DNA from: DASXMT01 sp963812965 | Lineage (GTDB): Bacteria > Actinomycetota > Acidimicrobiia > Acidimicrobiales > RAAP-2 | NCBI GenBank assembly: GCA_963812965.1 | Contig: CAWEXG010000001.1 | Coordinates: forward strand, 124,001-188,000 | Length of the DNA: 64,000 nt | Direction: 5' to 3' | Shown here: positions 34,991-44,214 of the stretch, one piece after another | Layout of the letters: each line of letters opens with the position of its first letter | Numbering within the stretch: the first letter of the stretch is position 1 | Program-made: the position numbers and the translations under genes | Notes under the pieces: generated by a model | Database searches by the model: none | What the model was told of the DNA's origin: nothing | The model's input: only the letters and a program-made list of their open reading frames with translations

Positions 34991-35458
34991 ATGCCCTCGG
35001 CAAAGACACGAGTGCCGGCCATCGAAGGCTGGTTCACCCTGGACGATTCGGCACCTGCTCTCCTCGGAAGCAAGTGCACGACCTGCGGGACGTTCGCGTT
35101 TCCGAGAGAGACGTTCTTCTGTCGTAATCCTGAGTGCTCGGGAACCGAGTTCGCCGAGACCCCTTTGAGCCGCCGGGGCAAGGTCTGGTCCTACACGAAC
35201 GCCTGCTACCAACCCCCCAAGCCCTACGAGGCTGCCGATCCGTATGAACCGTTCTCCATCGCTGCAGTGGAGCTGGCTGCGGAGAAGATGGTGGTCATGG
35301 GGCAGGTCGTCCCAGGCGTGACCGTAGACGATCTCGCCGTCGGCACCGAGGTGGAGATCGTGCTCGACACCCTGTACGAGGACGACGAGCACGAGTACTT
35401 GGTCTGGAAGTGGCAGCCGGTCGATCATCCAGCCGGCGAGGAGAGCTCACATGCCTGA
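34991..35458 (+). CDS. Zn-ribbon OB-fold (DUF35) acyl-CoA binding partner protein
   Basis: This 155-aa protein has a rubredoxin-like zinc ribbon with CTTCGTFAFPRETFFC followed by NPEC, then an OB-fold (SRRGKVWSYTNACYQPP, PFSIAAVELAAEKMVVMGQV). DUF35 proteins form obligate complexes with lipid-transfer thiolases or aldolases in steroid and isoprenoid pathways. The next gene is exactly such a thiolase and overlaps it by 8 bp, so the two probably form one complex. Confidence 0.9.
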   Translation: MPSAKTRVPAIEGWFTLDDSAPALLGSKCTTCGTFAFPRETFFCRNPECSGTEFAETPLSRRGKVWSYTNACYQPPKPYEAADPYEPFSIAAVELAAEKMVVMGQVVPGVTVDDLAVGTEVEIVLDTLYEDDEHEYLVWKWQPVDHPAGEESSHA

Positions 35459-36650
35459 TGACAACCGGATCGCCGTCCTGGGCGCAGGCATGCATCCCTG
35501 GGGCAAGTGGGGACGGAACTTCGTCGAGTACGGGCTGGCCGCCGCCGGAGACGCACTGGCCGCCGCCGGGCTGGCCTGGACCGACATTCAGTACGTATCC
35601 GGTGCCGACACCATCCGGAACGGCTACCCGGGGTTCGTGTCCGGGGCCACCTTCGCCCAGGCCCTGGGTTGGACCGGCGCTCGGGTGTCGAGCTCGTACG
35701 CGGCGTGCGCATCGGGCGCCCAAGCGGTTAACAACGCCCGGGCACAGATCCTGGCCGGGCTGTGCGACGTCGCCCTGGTGGTCGGCGCCGACACCACCCC
35801 GAAGGGGTTCTTCGCTCCGGTCGGCGGCGACCGCAAGGACGACCCGGACTGGCTGCGCTTCCACCTCATGGGTGCGACCAACCCCACCTACTTCGCTCTC
35901 TACGCCCGGCGCCGTATGGAGCTGTTCGGCGCCACCGAAGAGGACTTCGCCGCCGTCAAGGTGAAGAATGCGAAGCACGGTCTGGAGAACCCGTACGCCC
36001 GGTACCGGAAAGAGGTGACCGCCGAGGAGGTTCTGGCCTCGCCCATGGTCGCCGATCCCCTACGCCTTCTGGAGATCTGCGCCACTTCCGATGGAGGGGC
36101 GGCCCTGGTTCTCACCAGCATGGCGTTCGCCAAGCGCCACGCCGGCACCGAGGGCCTGGTGACCATCGACGCTGTCTCCACGGTGACCCCGCGGTTCCCC
36201 CAGACGATCATCGAGATGCCCAACTTCGCCACCGACTCGGGCGTGTCTGCTGTCAACACCGGACCGACCTTTAAGCGCTCAGTCGCACTGGCCGCCTACG
36301 AGGAAGCCGGGATCAGCCCTGACGATGTGGACGTCGCCGAGGTCTACGACCTCTCCTCCGCGCTCGAGCTCGACTGGTACGAGGACATCGGGCTGTGCAA
36401 GGAAGGGGAGGCCGAACGTCTCCTCCGTGACGGTGACACCACCATCGGTGGACGGATCCCAGTCAATCCCAGCGGTGGTCTGTCGTGCTTCGGGGAGGCG
36501 ATCCCTGCGCAGGCCATCTCCCAAGTGTGCGAGCTGGTATGGCAGCTTCGCGGTCAAGCGACCGGTCGCCAGGTCGAAGGAGCACGGGTCGGCATCACCG
36601 CCAACCAGGGCCTCTTCGGTCACGGCTCATCCATCATCGTCTCCGCTTAG
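35451..36650 (+). CDS. lipid-transfer protein/thiolase-like enzyme (SCP-x type)
   Basis: This 399-aa protein has the thiolase fold with nucleophile Cys in SSYAACASGAQAVNNAR. Other thiolase segments are LEICATSDGGAALVLTS and NPSGGLSCFGEAIPAQ, lacking the classic ALGHP motif as in SCP-x/Ltp proteins. With a DUF35 partner, such proteins act as thiolases or retro-aldolases on acyl-CoA side chains. It is the last gene of the CoA-transferase operon and overlaps the DUF35 gene by 8 bp. Confidence 0.88.
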   Translation: MPDDNRIAVLGAGMHPWGKWGRNFVEYGLAAAGDALAAAGLAWTDIQYVSGADTIRNGYPGFVSGATFAQALGWTGARVSSSYAACASGAQAVNNARAQILAGLCDVALVVGADTTPKGFFAPVGGDRKDDPDWLRFHLMGATNPTYFALYARRRMELFGATEEDFAAVKVKNAKHGLENPYARYRKEVTAEEVLASPMVADPLRLLEICATSDGGAALVLTSMAFAKRHAGTEGLVTIDAVSTVTPRFPQTIIEMPNFATDSGVSAVNTGPTFKRSVALAAYEEAGISPDDVDVAEVYDLSSALELDWYEDIGLCKEGEAERLLRDGDTTIGGRIPVNPSGGLSCFGEAIPAQAISQVCELVWQLRGQATGRQVEGARVGITANQGLFGHGSSIIVSA

Positions 36651-36985
36651 CACCACGTCCAACGTCGTCTGCATCCTGTCTCACGACGGCCATCGTCCCT
36701 ACCGATACGCCAGGGGAAGGTACGCGTTGTTCGCCTACTAGTCACGTCATCGTGATCTTTCGGCAACATTCGCTTCCTACGATGCAACCGTGCTCGTCCC
36801 ACTGGCTCCGATGCCACCCGGCACGGTTGCAACGGAGCAGGGACGGCACGCCAACGACAGTCGGATGGCTCTTCAGAGGCCCAGATGAACGGCCCTTTGG
36901 TCCACCTTGCCTCTCTCCTGGGCCTCTCAGCAGATATCCAATAGGCTGAGCACGGAACGACTGATCACGGGAGGTTGCTCACCGG
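36651..36985. other. intergenic gap, nothing recognised
   Basis: This 335-bp stretch between the thiolase and CHAD genes holds no supported gene, RNA or clear hairpin. It presumably includes the promoter of the CHAD gene. Confidence 0.4.
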
Positions 36986-37900
36986 GTGATCAACCACACC
37001 GTAGACAACTCGGAGGACAGCGCCGAGGAGCGCCCAGAGGACCACACCGCCGGGGCAGTCCTGCACCAGGTCTTGGCCCGTTCCGCCCAGAAGTTCATCG
37101 ACAACGACATCGTCGGTGGGTCCTGGGGGTCGAGCATCGAAGCCGAGCGGGTGCACCAGAGCAGGGTGGCGTTACGTCGCATGCGGTCCAACCTCCGGAC
37201 CTTCCGCCTTCTCGTCGATCCGAACTGGGGAACGTCGCTCCGAGCAGAGCTGGCCTGGTACGCCGACCGCCTGGGCGAAACTCGTGATCTCCACGTCCTT
37301 CGTTCGCTGCTCGACACCCACGGGGCCGATGTCATCGATCCCAGGCGTCTCAGTGCGATCCTCGACGTCATCGATACCTCACTCGACGCTGCCGCCGCCG
37401 GTGTCGACGACGTCCGTTCGGGAGGGCGCCACGATCACCTCGTCACTCAGATACAGGTAGCGGGAGACGACCCGCCGTTCACCGTCAAGGCCACGAAGCC
37501 CGCCGAGTTGGTATTGGCTCCGATGCTGCAACGAACATGGCACGACGTGCGAGGGGCCGGACGCATCGCCAGGAAGAAGGCCACCGATGCACACCTTCAT
37601 AAGCTTCGCATCCGCCTGAAAGGACTCCGCTACGGGGCCGAAACAGTGGCGCTCATCGCTGGAGCTCCGGCTGGGAAGACAGCGCGGGCGGCTGAGGCGC
37701 TCCAGAGCCGCCTCGGCGACCTGCACGACGCGTGTGTCTCGGTGACCTGGCTCTCGAACCTGGCCGAGGACCACCCCGAGCTGGCCAAGAGCGCCCGGCA
37801 GCTGCAGTCTGTCCAAGAAGCGTCGGCAGCAGCGACGCGGAAAGGCTGGCGTAAAGACCTCAGCGAGGTGGAGCGCCGGTGGCGGAAGTGGCAGGGCTGA
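36986..37900 (+). CDS. CHAD domain protein
   Basis: This 304-aa all-helical protein has two CHAD half-repeats with conserved basic surfaces. In the first, VHQSRVALRRMRSNLRTFRL carries the H-x3-R-x2-RRxR signature. In the second, HLHKLRIRLKGLRYGAE carries the equivalent basic helix. CHAD domains bind inorganic polyphosphate granules. The start is a GTG. It converges with polyphosphate glucokinase (18 bp apart), a suggestive polyphosphate link. Confidence 0.9.
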   Translation: MINHTVDNSEDSAEERPEDHTAGAVLHQVLARSAQKFIDNDIVGGSWGSSIEAERVHQSRVALRRMRSNLRTFRLLVDPNWGTSLRAELAWYADRLGETRDLHVLRSLLDTHGADVIDPRRLSAILDVIDTSLDAAAAGVDDVRSGGRHDHLVTQIQVAGDDPPFTVKATKPAELVLAPMLQRTWHDVRGAGRIARKKATDAHLHKLRIRLKGLRYGAETVALIAGAPAGKTARAAEALQSRLGDLHDACVSVTWLSNLAEDHPELAKSARQLQSVQEASAAATRKGWRKDLSEVERRWRKWQG

Positions 37901-37918
37901 GGCAGGCGCCCGAACTGC

Positions 37919-38752
37919 CTATCCGTTGGACCCCTTCACCTGATCTACCGCGATATGTGAAGTCTCCCACAGCTTGATCCCGCCCAGAATACCGGCGGTG
38001 TTGTCCACGATGGTGACGTCGTCATCGAGGTCGTCCCGAACCAGTCGGCGGGAGTTTCCCCCGCCGATATAGAGATGGTCGAAGAACGTGAGGTCCCGCA
38101 GGTTCTTGATGGCCTTGTGCGTCCGCTTGTTCCACCGTTCCTCACCGATCTCCTTGCGAGCCGCCTCACCCAGCTGCTCGTTGTACGTCTCACCTTTGCG
38201 GAAAGGTTGATGTGCGATCTCCAGGTGGGGCATGAGTTTGCCTTCGTAGAAAAGGCCCGTCCCAAAACCGGTGCCCAAGGTGATCACCAGCTCCAGACCG
38301 TGGCCGGTGACTACCGCCGCACCCTGGATATCGGCGTCGTTGGCCACCTTGGTCGGCAACCCCAGGGCCGTGGTCAACGCGCTGGCCAGATCGAAGGCAT
38401 GCCAGGCCTTGGCCAGGTGGTCGTCGATCTGGCTCCCCGGGCCGTGTTTGGTCGAGAAGTGCGGCGCCGATAGGACGACTCCGGCCCGGACCATACCCGG
38501 GAAGCCCGCCGATGCACGCTGCGCATGAGGGAGGGACGCCACCAGGTCGGCGAGGGTGGACACCAGCTTCTCCGGCGGCAGTGGGTACGTCGTGGGCACC
38601 TTCACTCGATCAGCCACCATGGCCCCGTCGGCGTCCAGGACAGATGCCTTGAGACCGGTACCCCCGATATCGATGGCCAGGGTCAAGGGATACTTCGGCT
38701 CGGTCTTCGGCGGTGCGGTCGCCGGTGAACCCTTGTTGGTCTCGTTGCTCAT
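37919..38752 (-). CDS. ppgK: polyphosphate glucokinase
   Basis: This 277-aa ROK-family kinase phosphorylates glucose using polyphosphate (and often ATP). The phosphate-1 motif TLAIDIGGTGLKASVLDADG opens the protein. The substrate segment PKVANDADIQGAAVVTGHG (residues N, D) and ITLGTGFGTGLFYEGKLMPH match the actinobacterial PPGK family. The ending FFDHLYIGGGNSR is conserved. Lengths and motifs fit PPGK rather than an ATP-only glucokinase. It is convergent with the polyphosphate-binding CHAD gene. Confidence 0.92.
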   Translation of the reverse strand: MSNETNKGSPATAPPKTEPKYPLTLAIDIGGTGLKASVLDADGAMVADRVKVPTTYPLPPEKLVSTLADLVASLPHAQRASAGFPGMVRAGVVLSAPHFSTKHGPGSQIDDHLAKAWHAFDLASALTTALGLPTKVANDADIQGAAVVTGHGLELVITLGTGFGTGLFYEGKLMPHLEIAHQPFRKGETYNEQLGEAARKEIGEERWNKRTHKAIKNLRDLTFFDHLYIGGGNSRRLVRDDLDDDVTIVDNTAGILGGIKLWETSHIAVDQVKGSNG

Positions 38753-38889
38753 GGCTACACGCTATGCGTCCTCGAGGCTCAGTGGACAGACGGTCCAGGC
38801 CCACTTGCTTCGCCGAAAAGCTGAGTCGAGAGACAGTGACCATGGCTCGAACGGCCAGGCGGCAAAGCCGCCGAGAACGAGGCGACGGT

Positions 38890-39528
38890 TCACCAGTGGT
38901 CGTGATGCAGTACGTCTTCGAGAGGTAGGCGACTCCGCCATCCGTGGCGCTCGAGATCGGGAACCGTCTCGAGGTGACTGACCGGTCCGATGCAGAGCCA
39001 CGCAACCGGAAGGATCCCGTCAGGAATGCCCAGGAGCTCTTGGAGGAAACGCTCTCGGTAGAACGAAACCCACCCCATCCCCAACCCTTCGGCAGTACAC
39101 GCCAACCACAGGTTCTCGATAGCAAGGCACACCGAGTACAGACCGGCATCGGCGATGGCGTGGCGACCGAGGACGACCGGTGCTCCTCGCTTCGGATCGT
39201 AGGTCACGACGACAGAAAGGGAGGCTTCGAGGATGCCGTCGATCTTGATGCCGGCGAATCGCTCCGCCTCCTCGCCCCCGAGCGTATTGGCGAACACCTG
39301 GCGCTCGTCCTGCACGTGCTCCCAGAACGACCGCCTGACCTTCTCGTCTCGGACCAGCACGAAGTCCCATGGCTGTGTCAACCCCACGCTGGGAGCGGCG
39401 TGGGCAGCGTGCAGCACCCGGTCGAGCACGTCGGTGGGGATCGTGCCATCGGTGAACTCGGCGCGCACGTCCCGCCGCCGATGGATGACGTCATAGAGGT
39501 CGGTCGAGTTCGAAGAAGGCGGTGTCAC
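38890..39528 (-). CDS. bluB: 5,6-dimethylbenzimidazole synthase
   Basis: BluB (212 aa) breaks FMNH2 with oxygen to make 5,6-dimethylbenzimidazole, the lower ligand of cobalamin. The nitroreductase fold starts DVIHRRRDVRAEFTDGTIP. HAAHAAPSVGLTQPWDFVLV, with the Ser-Val-Gly loop, and LACTAEGLGMGWVSFYRE are BluB signatures that separate it from ordinary nitroreductases. Cobalamin is needed by the mutase at 5.9 kb. No other B12 genes are in the window. Confidence 0.9.
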   Translation of the reverse strand: MTPPSSNSTDLYDVIHRRRDVRAEFTDGTIPTDVLDRVLHAAHAAPSVGLTQPWDFVLVRDEKVRRSFWEHVQDERQVFANTLGGEEAERFAGIKIDGILEASLSVVVTYDPKRGAPVVLGRHAIADAGLYSVCLAIENLWLACTAEGLGMGWVSFYRERFLQELLGIPDGILPVAWLCIGPVSHLETVPDLERHGWRSRLPLEDVLHHDHW

Positions 39529-39632
39529 AATGGCCGAGACTACGCGCCATCAGGTGATCAAGGTTCGGCTCCATGAGATCCCGCCTCCCACTACCCACAT
39601 CGGCTCCTTTCCCCTCGGTCCCACCCCCTCGA

Positions 39633-41255
39633 TCAGCAGGGAAACCGACGGCCACCTCGGGTCGAGAGCACGGGGTCGTCGAACCAGGAACGCAGGGTGA
39701 TCCGGGCAGGTGGAAGTCCTCCGTAGACCAGCACACCCTGTCCAGGATCGATCCGCCGGAGCGCATCAGGAGGAGCCAGCCGACGAGTAGCCGGTGACCG
39801 GGTCGTGGTACGGCCGCCCTGACCTCCGGATGTGGTTGCCGGCAGGTGGAGCTCTTCATCACCGATGAGGTGGCTGGCGTGATCGAGGGTCGACGGGTCG
39901 GAGATGCCGGACAGGAACACTTTGGCCCGGTGGTTGTTCACGACCGTCGCCGCTCTCAAGCCGTACCGAGCGGTGATCTGGGCAAGATCCTGCCAGATCG
40001 TCACCAGCTGCATCCCGTGACCGGCCGCTGTGGACGCCAGGGCGTCGAGGTCGGTGAGGGGAGCAATGTTGGCCGCCTCGTCGAGAACGACGAGGAGCGG
40101 AGGGTCCAGCGGTCGACCGCGGCGGGTCACGGTCTCGTAGGCATGCTCCACAACTTGACGAACCACTGCAGTGAACAAGGGGCTGAGCCGGCGTTGGTCG
40201 TGTGCCGGTGCGCACAAGTAGAGGGTGCCGCCACCGTCAATGAGGCTGCCGGCGTCGAGGTCGGAACACGGTGTCCCCAGAACACCCGGAAACGCTGCAC
40301 TACCTGAAACCGCTGTGCCATCCGAACTCGGCACCTCGGCGAACGGCTCCAGAACGGTCTCCGCCGTCGTGTACACCGAGCTCCGCTGACGGTCCTCTTT
40401 GCCGAACGACGCCCGTGCTGCCTGGATGGCCTCGATCACCCCGGCGGTAGCAAGATGATCCAGTACCTCTTCCTCCTCCTGGGTGTCGACCCACCGGACT
40501 ACGTCCGCCATGGAGCGGCCCCCGGTGGCCGCGGCAAACAGGAGCGGGGCGAGAAGTTTGGCCGCCGTGGCGTACCAGAAGTCGCCGTCGGCCATCGGCC
40601 CGGTGGTTCCTTTGGCGACCTCGATCAACGAGGCGGCGGCCTTACGAGCCCCAGGCCAGGTTCTGGCGGCAGGAAGCGGCGACCACCGGACCGACGGGAG
40701 GCCGGTCGAACCACTCGGATCGAAGCACGCCACGTCGCCGCAGCGCTGTCGCCACTCGATGGTGTCCCGCACCAGATCAGACTTGACGCTGGTGGCGACA
40801 ACTGGTCCGTTCCAGCCGAGGATGGCCGGGATGGCGAACCCCGTCGTCTTGCGACTCTGCGTCGGTCCGAAAACGATGACCGACTGCGCCGGCTCAGCCA
40901 CCAACGTGGATCGCCCGAAGCAGCCGAGGACGAGACGCCCGGATAGTGGTCGGGATACACCACGACCACGGCCTCCGTAGATCAACGAGCCGAGATCGGA
41001 CGGGCGTGCCCATCGAGCCGGGGAGCGGAGGTCGGCGCGGCGCTGACGGTGTACGCCGACGCGTCCATCCCGTGGCGGCGATCCAACACGGCGGCGTCCC
41101 GGTCGGGCGGACTCTTGTCGTAGAGAACCCGTGGCGGCAGCATGTGGAGTCCGCTGCCTACCGGGGCCGGGAAAAGACCTGTTGTGGCCGAGCGTCACGG
41201 CAGCAGCAAGCGCGGTCATGCCGAGGGCGGTGACCATCATGGTGTGAGCCGTCAT
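39633..41255 (-). CDS. VirD4/TraG-like type IV coupling ATPase
   Basis: This 540-aa protein has one N-terminal membrane helix, then a TraG/VirD4 ATPase. Walker A is GPTQSRKT (residues 130-137) and Walker B is LLVVLDEAANI. SVKSDLVRDT, GHGMQLVTIWQDLAQITARYG and AKVFLSGISDPSTLDHAS are coupling-protein motifs. It would dock DNA or protein substrates to a type IV channel. Its ATG overlaps the VirB4-like stop (ATGA); it is the last gene of the five-gene secretion operon. No relaxase gene follows. Confidence 0.9.
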   Translation of the reverse strand: MTAHTMMVTALGMTALAAAVTLGHNRSFPGPGRQRTPHAAATGSLRQESARPGRRRVGSPPRDGRVGVHRQRRADLRSPARWARPSDLGSLIYGGRGRGVSRPLSGRLVLGCFGRSTLVAEPAQSVIVFGPTQSRKTTGFAIPAILGWNGPVVATSVKSDLVRDTIEWRQRCGDVACFDPSGSTGLPSVRWSPLPAARTWPGARKAAASLIEVAKGTTGPMADGDFWYATAAKLLAPLLFAAATGGRSMADVVRWVDTQEEEEVLDHLATAGVIEAIQAARASFGKEDRQRSSVYTTAETVLEPFAEVPSSDGTAVSGSAAFPGVLGTPCSDLDAGSLIDGGGTLYLCAPAHDQRRLSPLFTAVVRQVVEHAYETVTRRGRPLDPPLLVVLDEAANIAPLTDLDALASTAAGHGMQLVTIWQDLAQITARYGLRAATVVNNHRAKVFLSGISDPSTLDHASHLIGDEELHLPATTSGGQGGRTTTRSPATRRLAPPDALRRIDPGQGVLVYGGLPPARITLRSWFDDPVLSTRGGRRFPC

Positions 41256-42640
41256 CGAACCGTTCGAGGGAACACCCGGCCTGCCTGGCTGCCCGGATCA
41301 ACATGGCCATCCAGCCCCTCGAGCCCCTCCAGCCCTTCCACTCCGTCCAGATCGGTCTGGACCGAGCCGGACATGGCGGAATCGGTGTCGATGATGTCCC
41401 GTTCCTCGTTCGACAGACGGTGCTCGACGAGAAAGGAGCGCTGGCCCACCTTCCAGAGGGCGACGCCCCGGCGGAGCTGTGTCACCAGCGTTGCCTCCGT
41501 CTCGGTGAGCCCAAGCGCTTCACCGGTCCGCTCCACCTCACCGGGCGACTGGGCGTAGACGACCCGTGTCTCCGAGTCGGCGAGCAAACCTTCAGCCAGG
41601 CCGACCTGCTCCGAGTCGGACGCACCGACGGCACGCAGATCGGAGAGCCGGTGCAGCACGGCCATGTTGGCCACGCCGTATGCTCGTGACAGCTTCCACG
41701 ATGCCTGGAGCCACCGCGCCACTCCCAGGTTCGACAAGATGGCCCACGCTTCGTCCACCACGACCACGACCTGATGGCGATGGTGGGCACGGAGGGCACC
41801 TTGCAACCAGGCCGTTGCACAGGCCATGAGCACGCCCAGCGCTGGCGAGTTGTACACGGCGGCCAGATCGAGCACGACCAATGGCGCGTCGAGTCGAAGA
41901 CCAGCGGTGGTGGGGCCGTCGAACATGCCTCGAAGATCGCCGTGCACTAAGCGTCGGAGCTCCAACGCGACGTCACGGCCATCCTCCATCAATGTCGCCC
42001 GCTCGGTGCGGAGCTCGTGCGCAGCCTCCGCGCTCGGATCCAGGAGAGCAGCCACCACCTGGGGCAGCGTCGGTGCCCCCGTTACCTGAGCGGCCGCCCG
42101 AGAGGTCGCCTCGGTCAACGCCATGTCTATGGCTGCCCGTTCTCTGGGGAGCAGATCTCGAGCAAGACACGACACCGCCAGCGAGGCGGTCAGCTCGATG
42201 CGTTGGCGCCAGACGGCATCGTCGTCCACGACCTCACCCGTCGCACTCTGAGCACCGGTGTCCAAGGGGTTCAGTCGCACCGAGCCACCCGGCCGTAAGG
42301 CCACCGGGTGAACGCCCCACGCTGCCGCCAACGGGCCGTACTCGCCCTTCGGATCCACCACCCACGCACGTCGTCCGAAGACGGCTTGCCTCCACAGGTA
42401 CGACTTCACGAACGAGCTCTTTCCTCGCCCGATCTGTCCGAACACGATCATGTTGGGGTTGGTGACCACCCCTTGGTGGTAGAGGGCGAACGGGTCGTAC
42501 ACGAACGAGCCACCGAGGAGGTCGCGCCCGATGAGCACCCCCTCATGACCAAGCCCGGCCTCGGTCACCAACGGATAGGCCGCACCCAGGTGTCGTGTGG
42601 TGGCGACATGCGCAGGCACGCGGGGCATCGGGACCCTCAC
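41252..42640 (-). CDS. VirB4-like type IV secretion ATPase
   Basis: This 462-aa ATPase has Walker A GQIGRGKSS (residues 68-76) within NPNMIVFGQIGRGKSSFVKS and Walker B VVVVVDEAWAIL. WVVDPKGEYGPLAAAWG and SDLRAVGASDSEQVGLAEGL fit VirB4/TraE-like conjugation ATPases of actinobacteria that lack the usual N-terminal domain. The GTG at 42640 overlaps the preceding stop (GTGA); a longer ORF to 42751 is unlikely. Confidence 0.88.
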   Translation of the reverse strand: MRVPMPRVPAHVATTRHLGAAYPLVTEAGLGHEGVLIGRDLLGGSFVYDPFALYHQGVVTNPNMIVFGQIGRGKSSFVKSYLWRQAVFGRRAWVVDPKGEYGPLAAAWGVHPVALRPGGSVRLNPLDTGAQSATGEVVDDDAVWRQRIELTASLAVSCLARDLLPRERAAIDMALTEATSRAAAQVTGAPTLPQVVAALLDPSAEAAHELRTERATLMEDGRDVALELRRLVHGDLRGMFDGPTTAGLRLDAPLVVLDLAAVYNSPALGVLMACATAWLQGALRAHHRHQVVVVVDEAWAILSNLGVARWLQASWKLSRAYGVANMAVLHRLSDLRAVGASDSEQVGLAEGLLADSETRVVYAQSPGEVERTGEALGLTETEATLVTQLRRGVALWKVGQRSFLVEHRLSNEERDIIDTDSAMSGSVQTDLDGVEGLEGLEGLDGHVDPGSQAGRVFPRTVR

Positions 42641-44214
42641 GACAGCCCTCGCCCCAGCGGGAGCGTACAGACCAGTGCCCTGTCCTGTTCGCCATAGAGC
42701 AAGCGCAGCTCCATACGCGCCTGCCCGGCAGCTTGCTCTATCTCGGAGCACGCTTCCCGAAGCTCGTCCCGTGAAGCAGTGGTCACGGTCACATAGCCCG
42801 AGAAGCGGTACTGGGCATGACCGTCGGTCAGCTCGACGTCCCGCTCCTCCACCCCTTCCCTCTCCCGCTTGTGCCGAGCGGTGACCAGGAAACCGCCGCG
42901 TCGCCGTAACTCCCCATCGGCCAGGTCGGACGTCCTCGCCTTGGCCACCTGTCTCGCTGCGCGCGATGGGCTGATCGGCTCCATGGTTACCGCCATGGTC
43001 CGGCGAACCGGCGAGAAGAGCAGCGGACCCAGGAAGTCAGGGGTCACCTCGACGCGCGGCCACTCGGCGATCCAGTACGTAGCGTGCCACGTCCCGTCGG
43101 TGCGTACGGCATCCCACGACACCTCCACTGCCATCGGCCACGGCCACGCCGTCGACGGCTCCACTGGGAGCGGCCTCACGTTCCCCACCCCGTTGACGCT
43201 CGATCCGGTCGGCGCAGTGACGTCCGACAGTGCGGACGACACCTCCCGGTACACCGATGCCAGCGCATCAGGTCCGAGCACCCCGTCGACGGTGACATCG
43301 GCCCCCTGGAGTTGACGCTGTAGCGAGACGAGCTCCCGCAGCAACACGGCGCAGGCGCCGCGGTGACCCCGACCGGACGAACGGATCGCCCGTGCCGAGT
43401 GCCCGGTATGCACGGAGACAGCGACGAGCACCCGATGCCGACGAGTGACCGGGGTCGAACCATCGACCAGGTTGGCGTACGAGCAGCCGGGCAGGGTGTC
43501 CGCACCCAGCACAGCATGCTGTCGGAGGTGATCCCGGACGGCATCACCGTCGTCGGGCAGGCACGACTCGATCCACTGGATGCGGTGCACGTCCGACCCC
43601 TCCCGCGCCAGGGAAGCCAGCACCCGTGACCACGATGCCACTCGCTGGTCCTGTTCACCGAAACCGAGGAGGGCGAAGTCATGACCGCGGAGGGCCAGGA
43701 CGGCGGTGACCGTGCGCGCTCTCGCATCAACGACCGCCCCTGCAGACGGCCAACCTTGTCCCGCGTCGAACGGCGTCGCCACCAACCGGACACCCTCGAA
43801 GATCCCGGGCACGGGGCGTGAGCGACGGCCGATGCTGCCGGTCGGTGGGTCGGCGACACGAACCGGGCCTCGGGGTGATGTCTGGACGCCTCGGTGACCC
43901 GAGCCGGGCATGGCCGCGAGTCGACGCCGCCCACCGACGCAGCCGTCGACGGCCCACCGGAGCACGATCGGCAACCACTGTTCGCCGGTGCGACCGTGGA
44001 CCGGCCAGCACGCCATGGCCGCTCCCGTGCCCACGAAGACCAGTGCCACGAGCACGCCAGGAGCGGTGGGATGGGAGCGGAGCGCAAACATGGCGAGGAC
44101 CAGACCACTGGCCACAGCCACGATCTGGCCACCCCGCCAACCGGCGATCAACCCTCGTTGCTCTAAGGGGCCGAACCGGTAGCGAACCCGTTCTTCCTGA
44201 CGGTCACAGGCCAT
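42637..44214 (-). CDS. SCO6880-like type IV secretion-associated membrane protein
   Basis: This 525-aa protein starts MACDRQEERVRYRFGPLEQR and has two membrane segments (IVAVASGLVLAMFAL; VLVALVFVGTGAAMACWPV). The long soluble part is typical of the SCO6880 family that always accompanies actinobacterial VirB4/VirD4 clusters, for example FEGVRLVATPFDAGQ and VTMEPISPSRAARQVAKART. It probably supplies the N-terminal part missing from the short VirB4-like ATPase. I start at the ATG 44214, which overlaps the TrbL-like stop by 11 bp; the longer ORF runs through a tandem repeat. Confidence 0.8.
   Translation of the reverse strand: MACDRQEERVRYRFGPLEQRGLIAGWRGGQIVAVASGLVLAMFALRSHPTAPGVLVALVFVGTGAAMACWPVHGRTGEQWLPIVLRWAVDGCVGGRRRLAAMPGSGHRGVQTSPRGPVRVADPPTGSIGRRSRPVPGIFEGVRLVATPFDAGQGWPSAGAVVDARARTVTAVLALRGHDFALLGFGEQDQRVASWSRVLASLAREGSDVHRIQWIESCLPDDGDAVRDHLRQHAVLGADTLPGCSYANLVDGSTPVTRRHRVLVAVSVHTGHSARAIRSSGRGHRGACAVLLRELVSLQRQLQGADVTVDGVLGPDALASVYREVSSALSDVTAPTGSSVNGVGNVRPLPVEPSTAWPWPMAVEVSWDAVRTDGTWHATYWIAEWPRVEVTPDFLGPLLFSPVRRTMAVTMEPISPSRAARQVAKARTSDLADGELRRRGGFLVTARHKREREGVEERDVELTDGHAQYRFSGYVTVTTASRDELREACSEIEQAAGQARMELRLLYGEQDRALVCTLPLGRGLS

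Noticed and set aside
34070..35428. 452-aa minus-strand ORF across the CoA-transferase and DUF35 genes
   Set aside because: It is a shadow spanning two genes and the gap, and shows no motifs.
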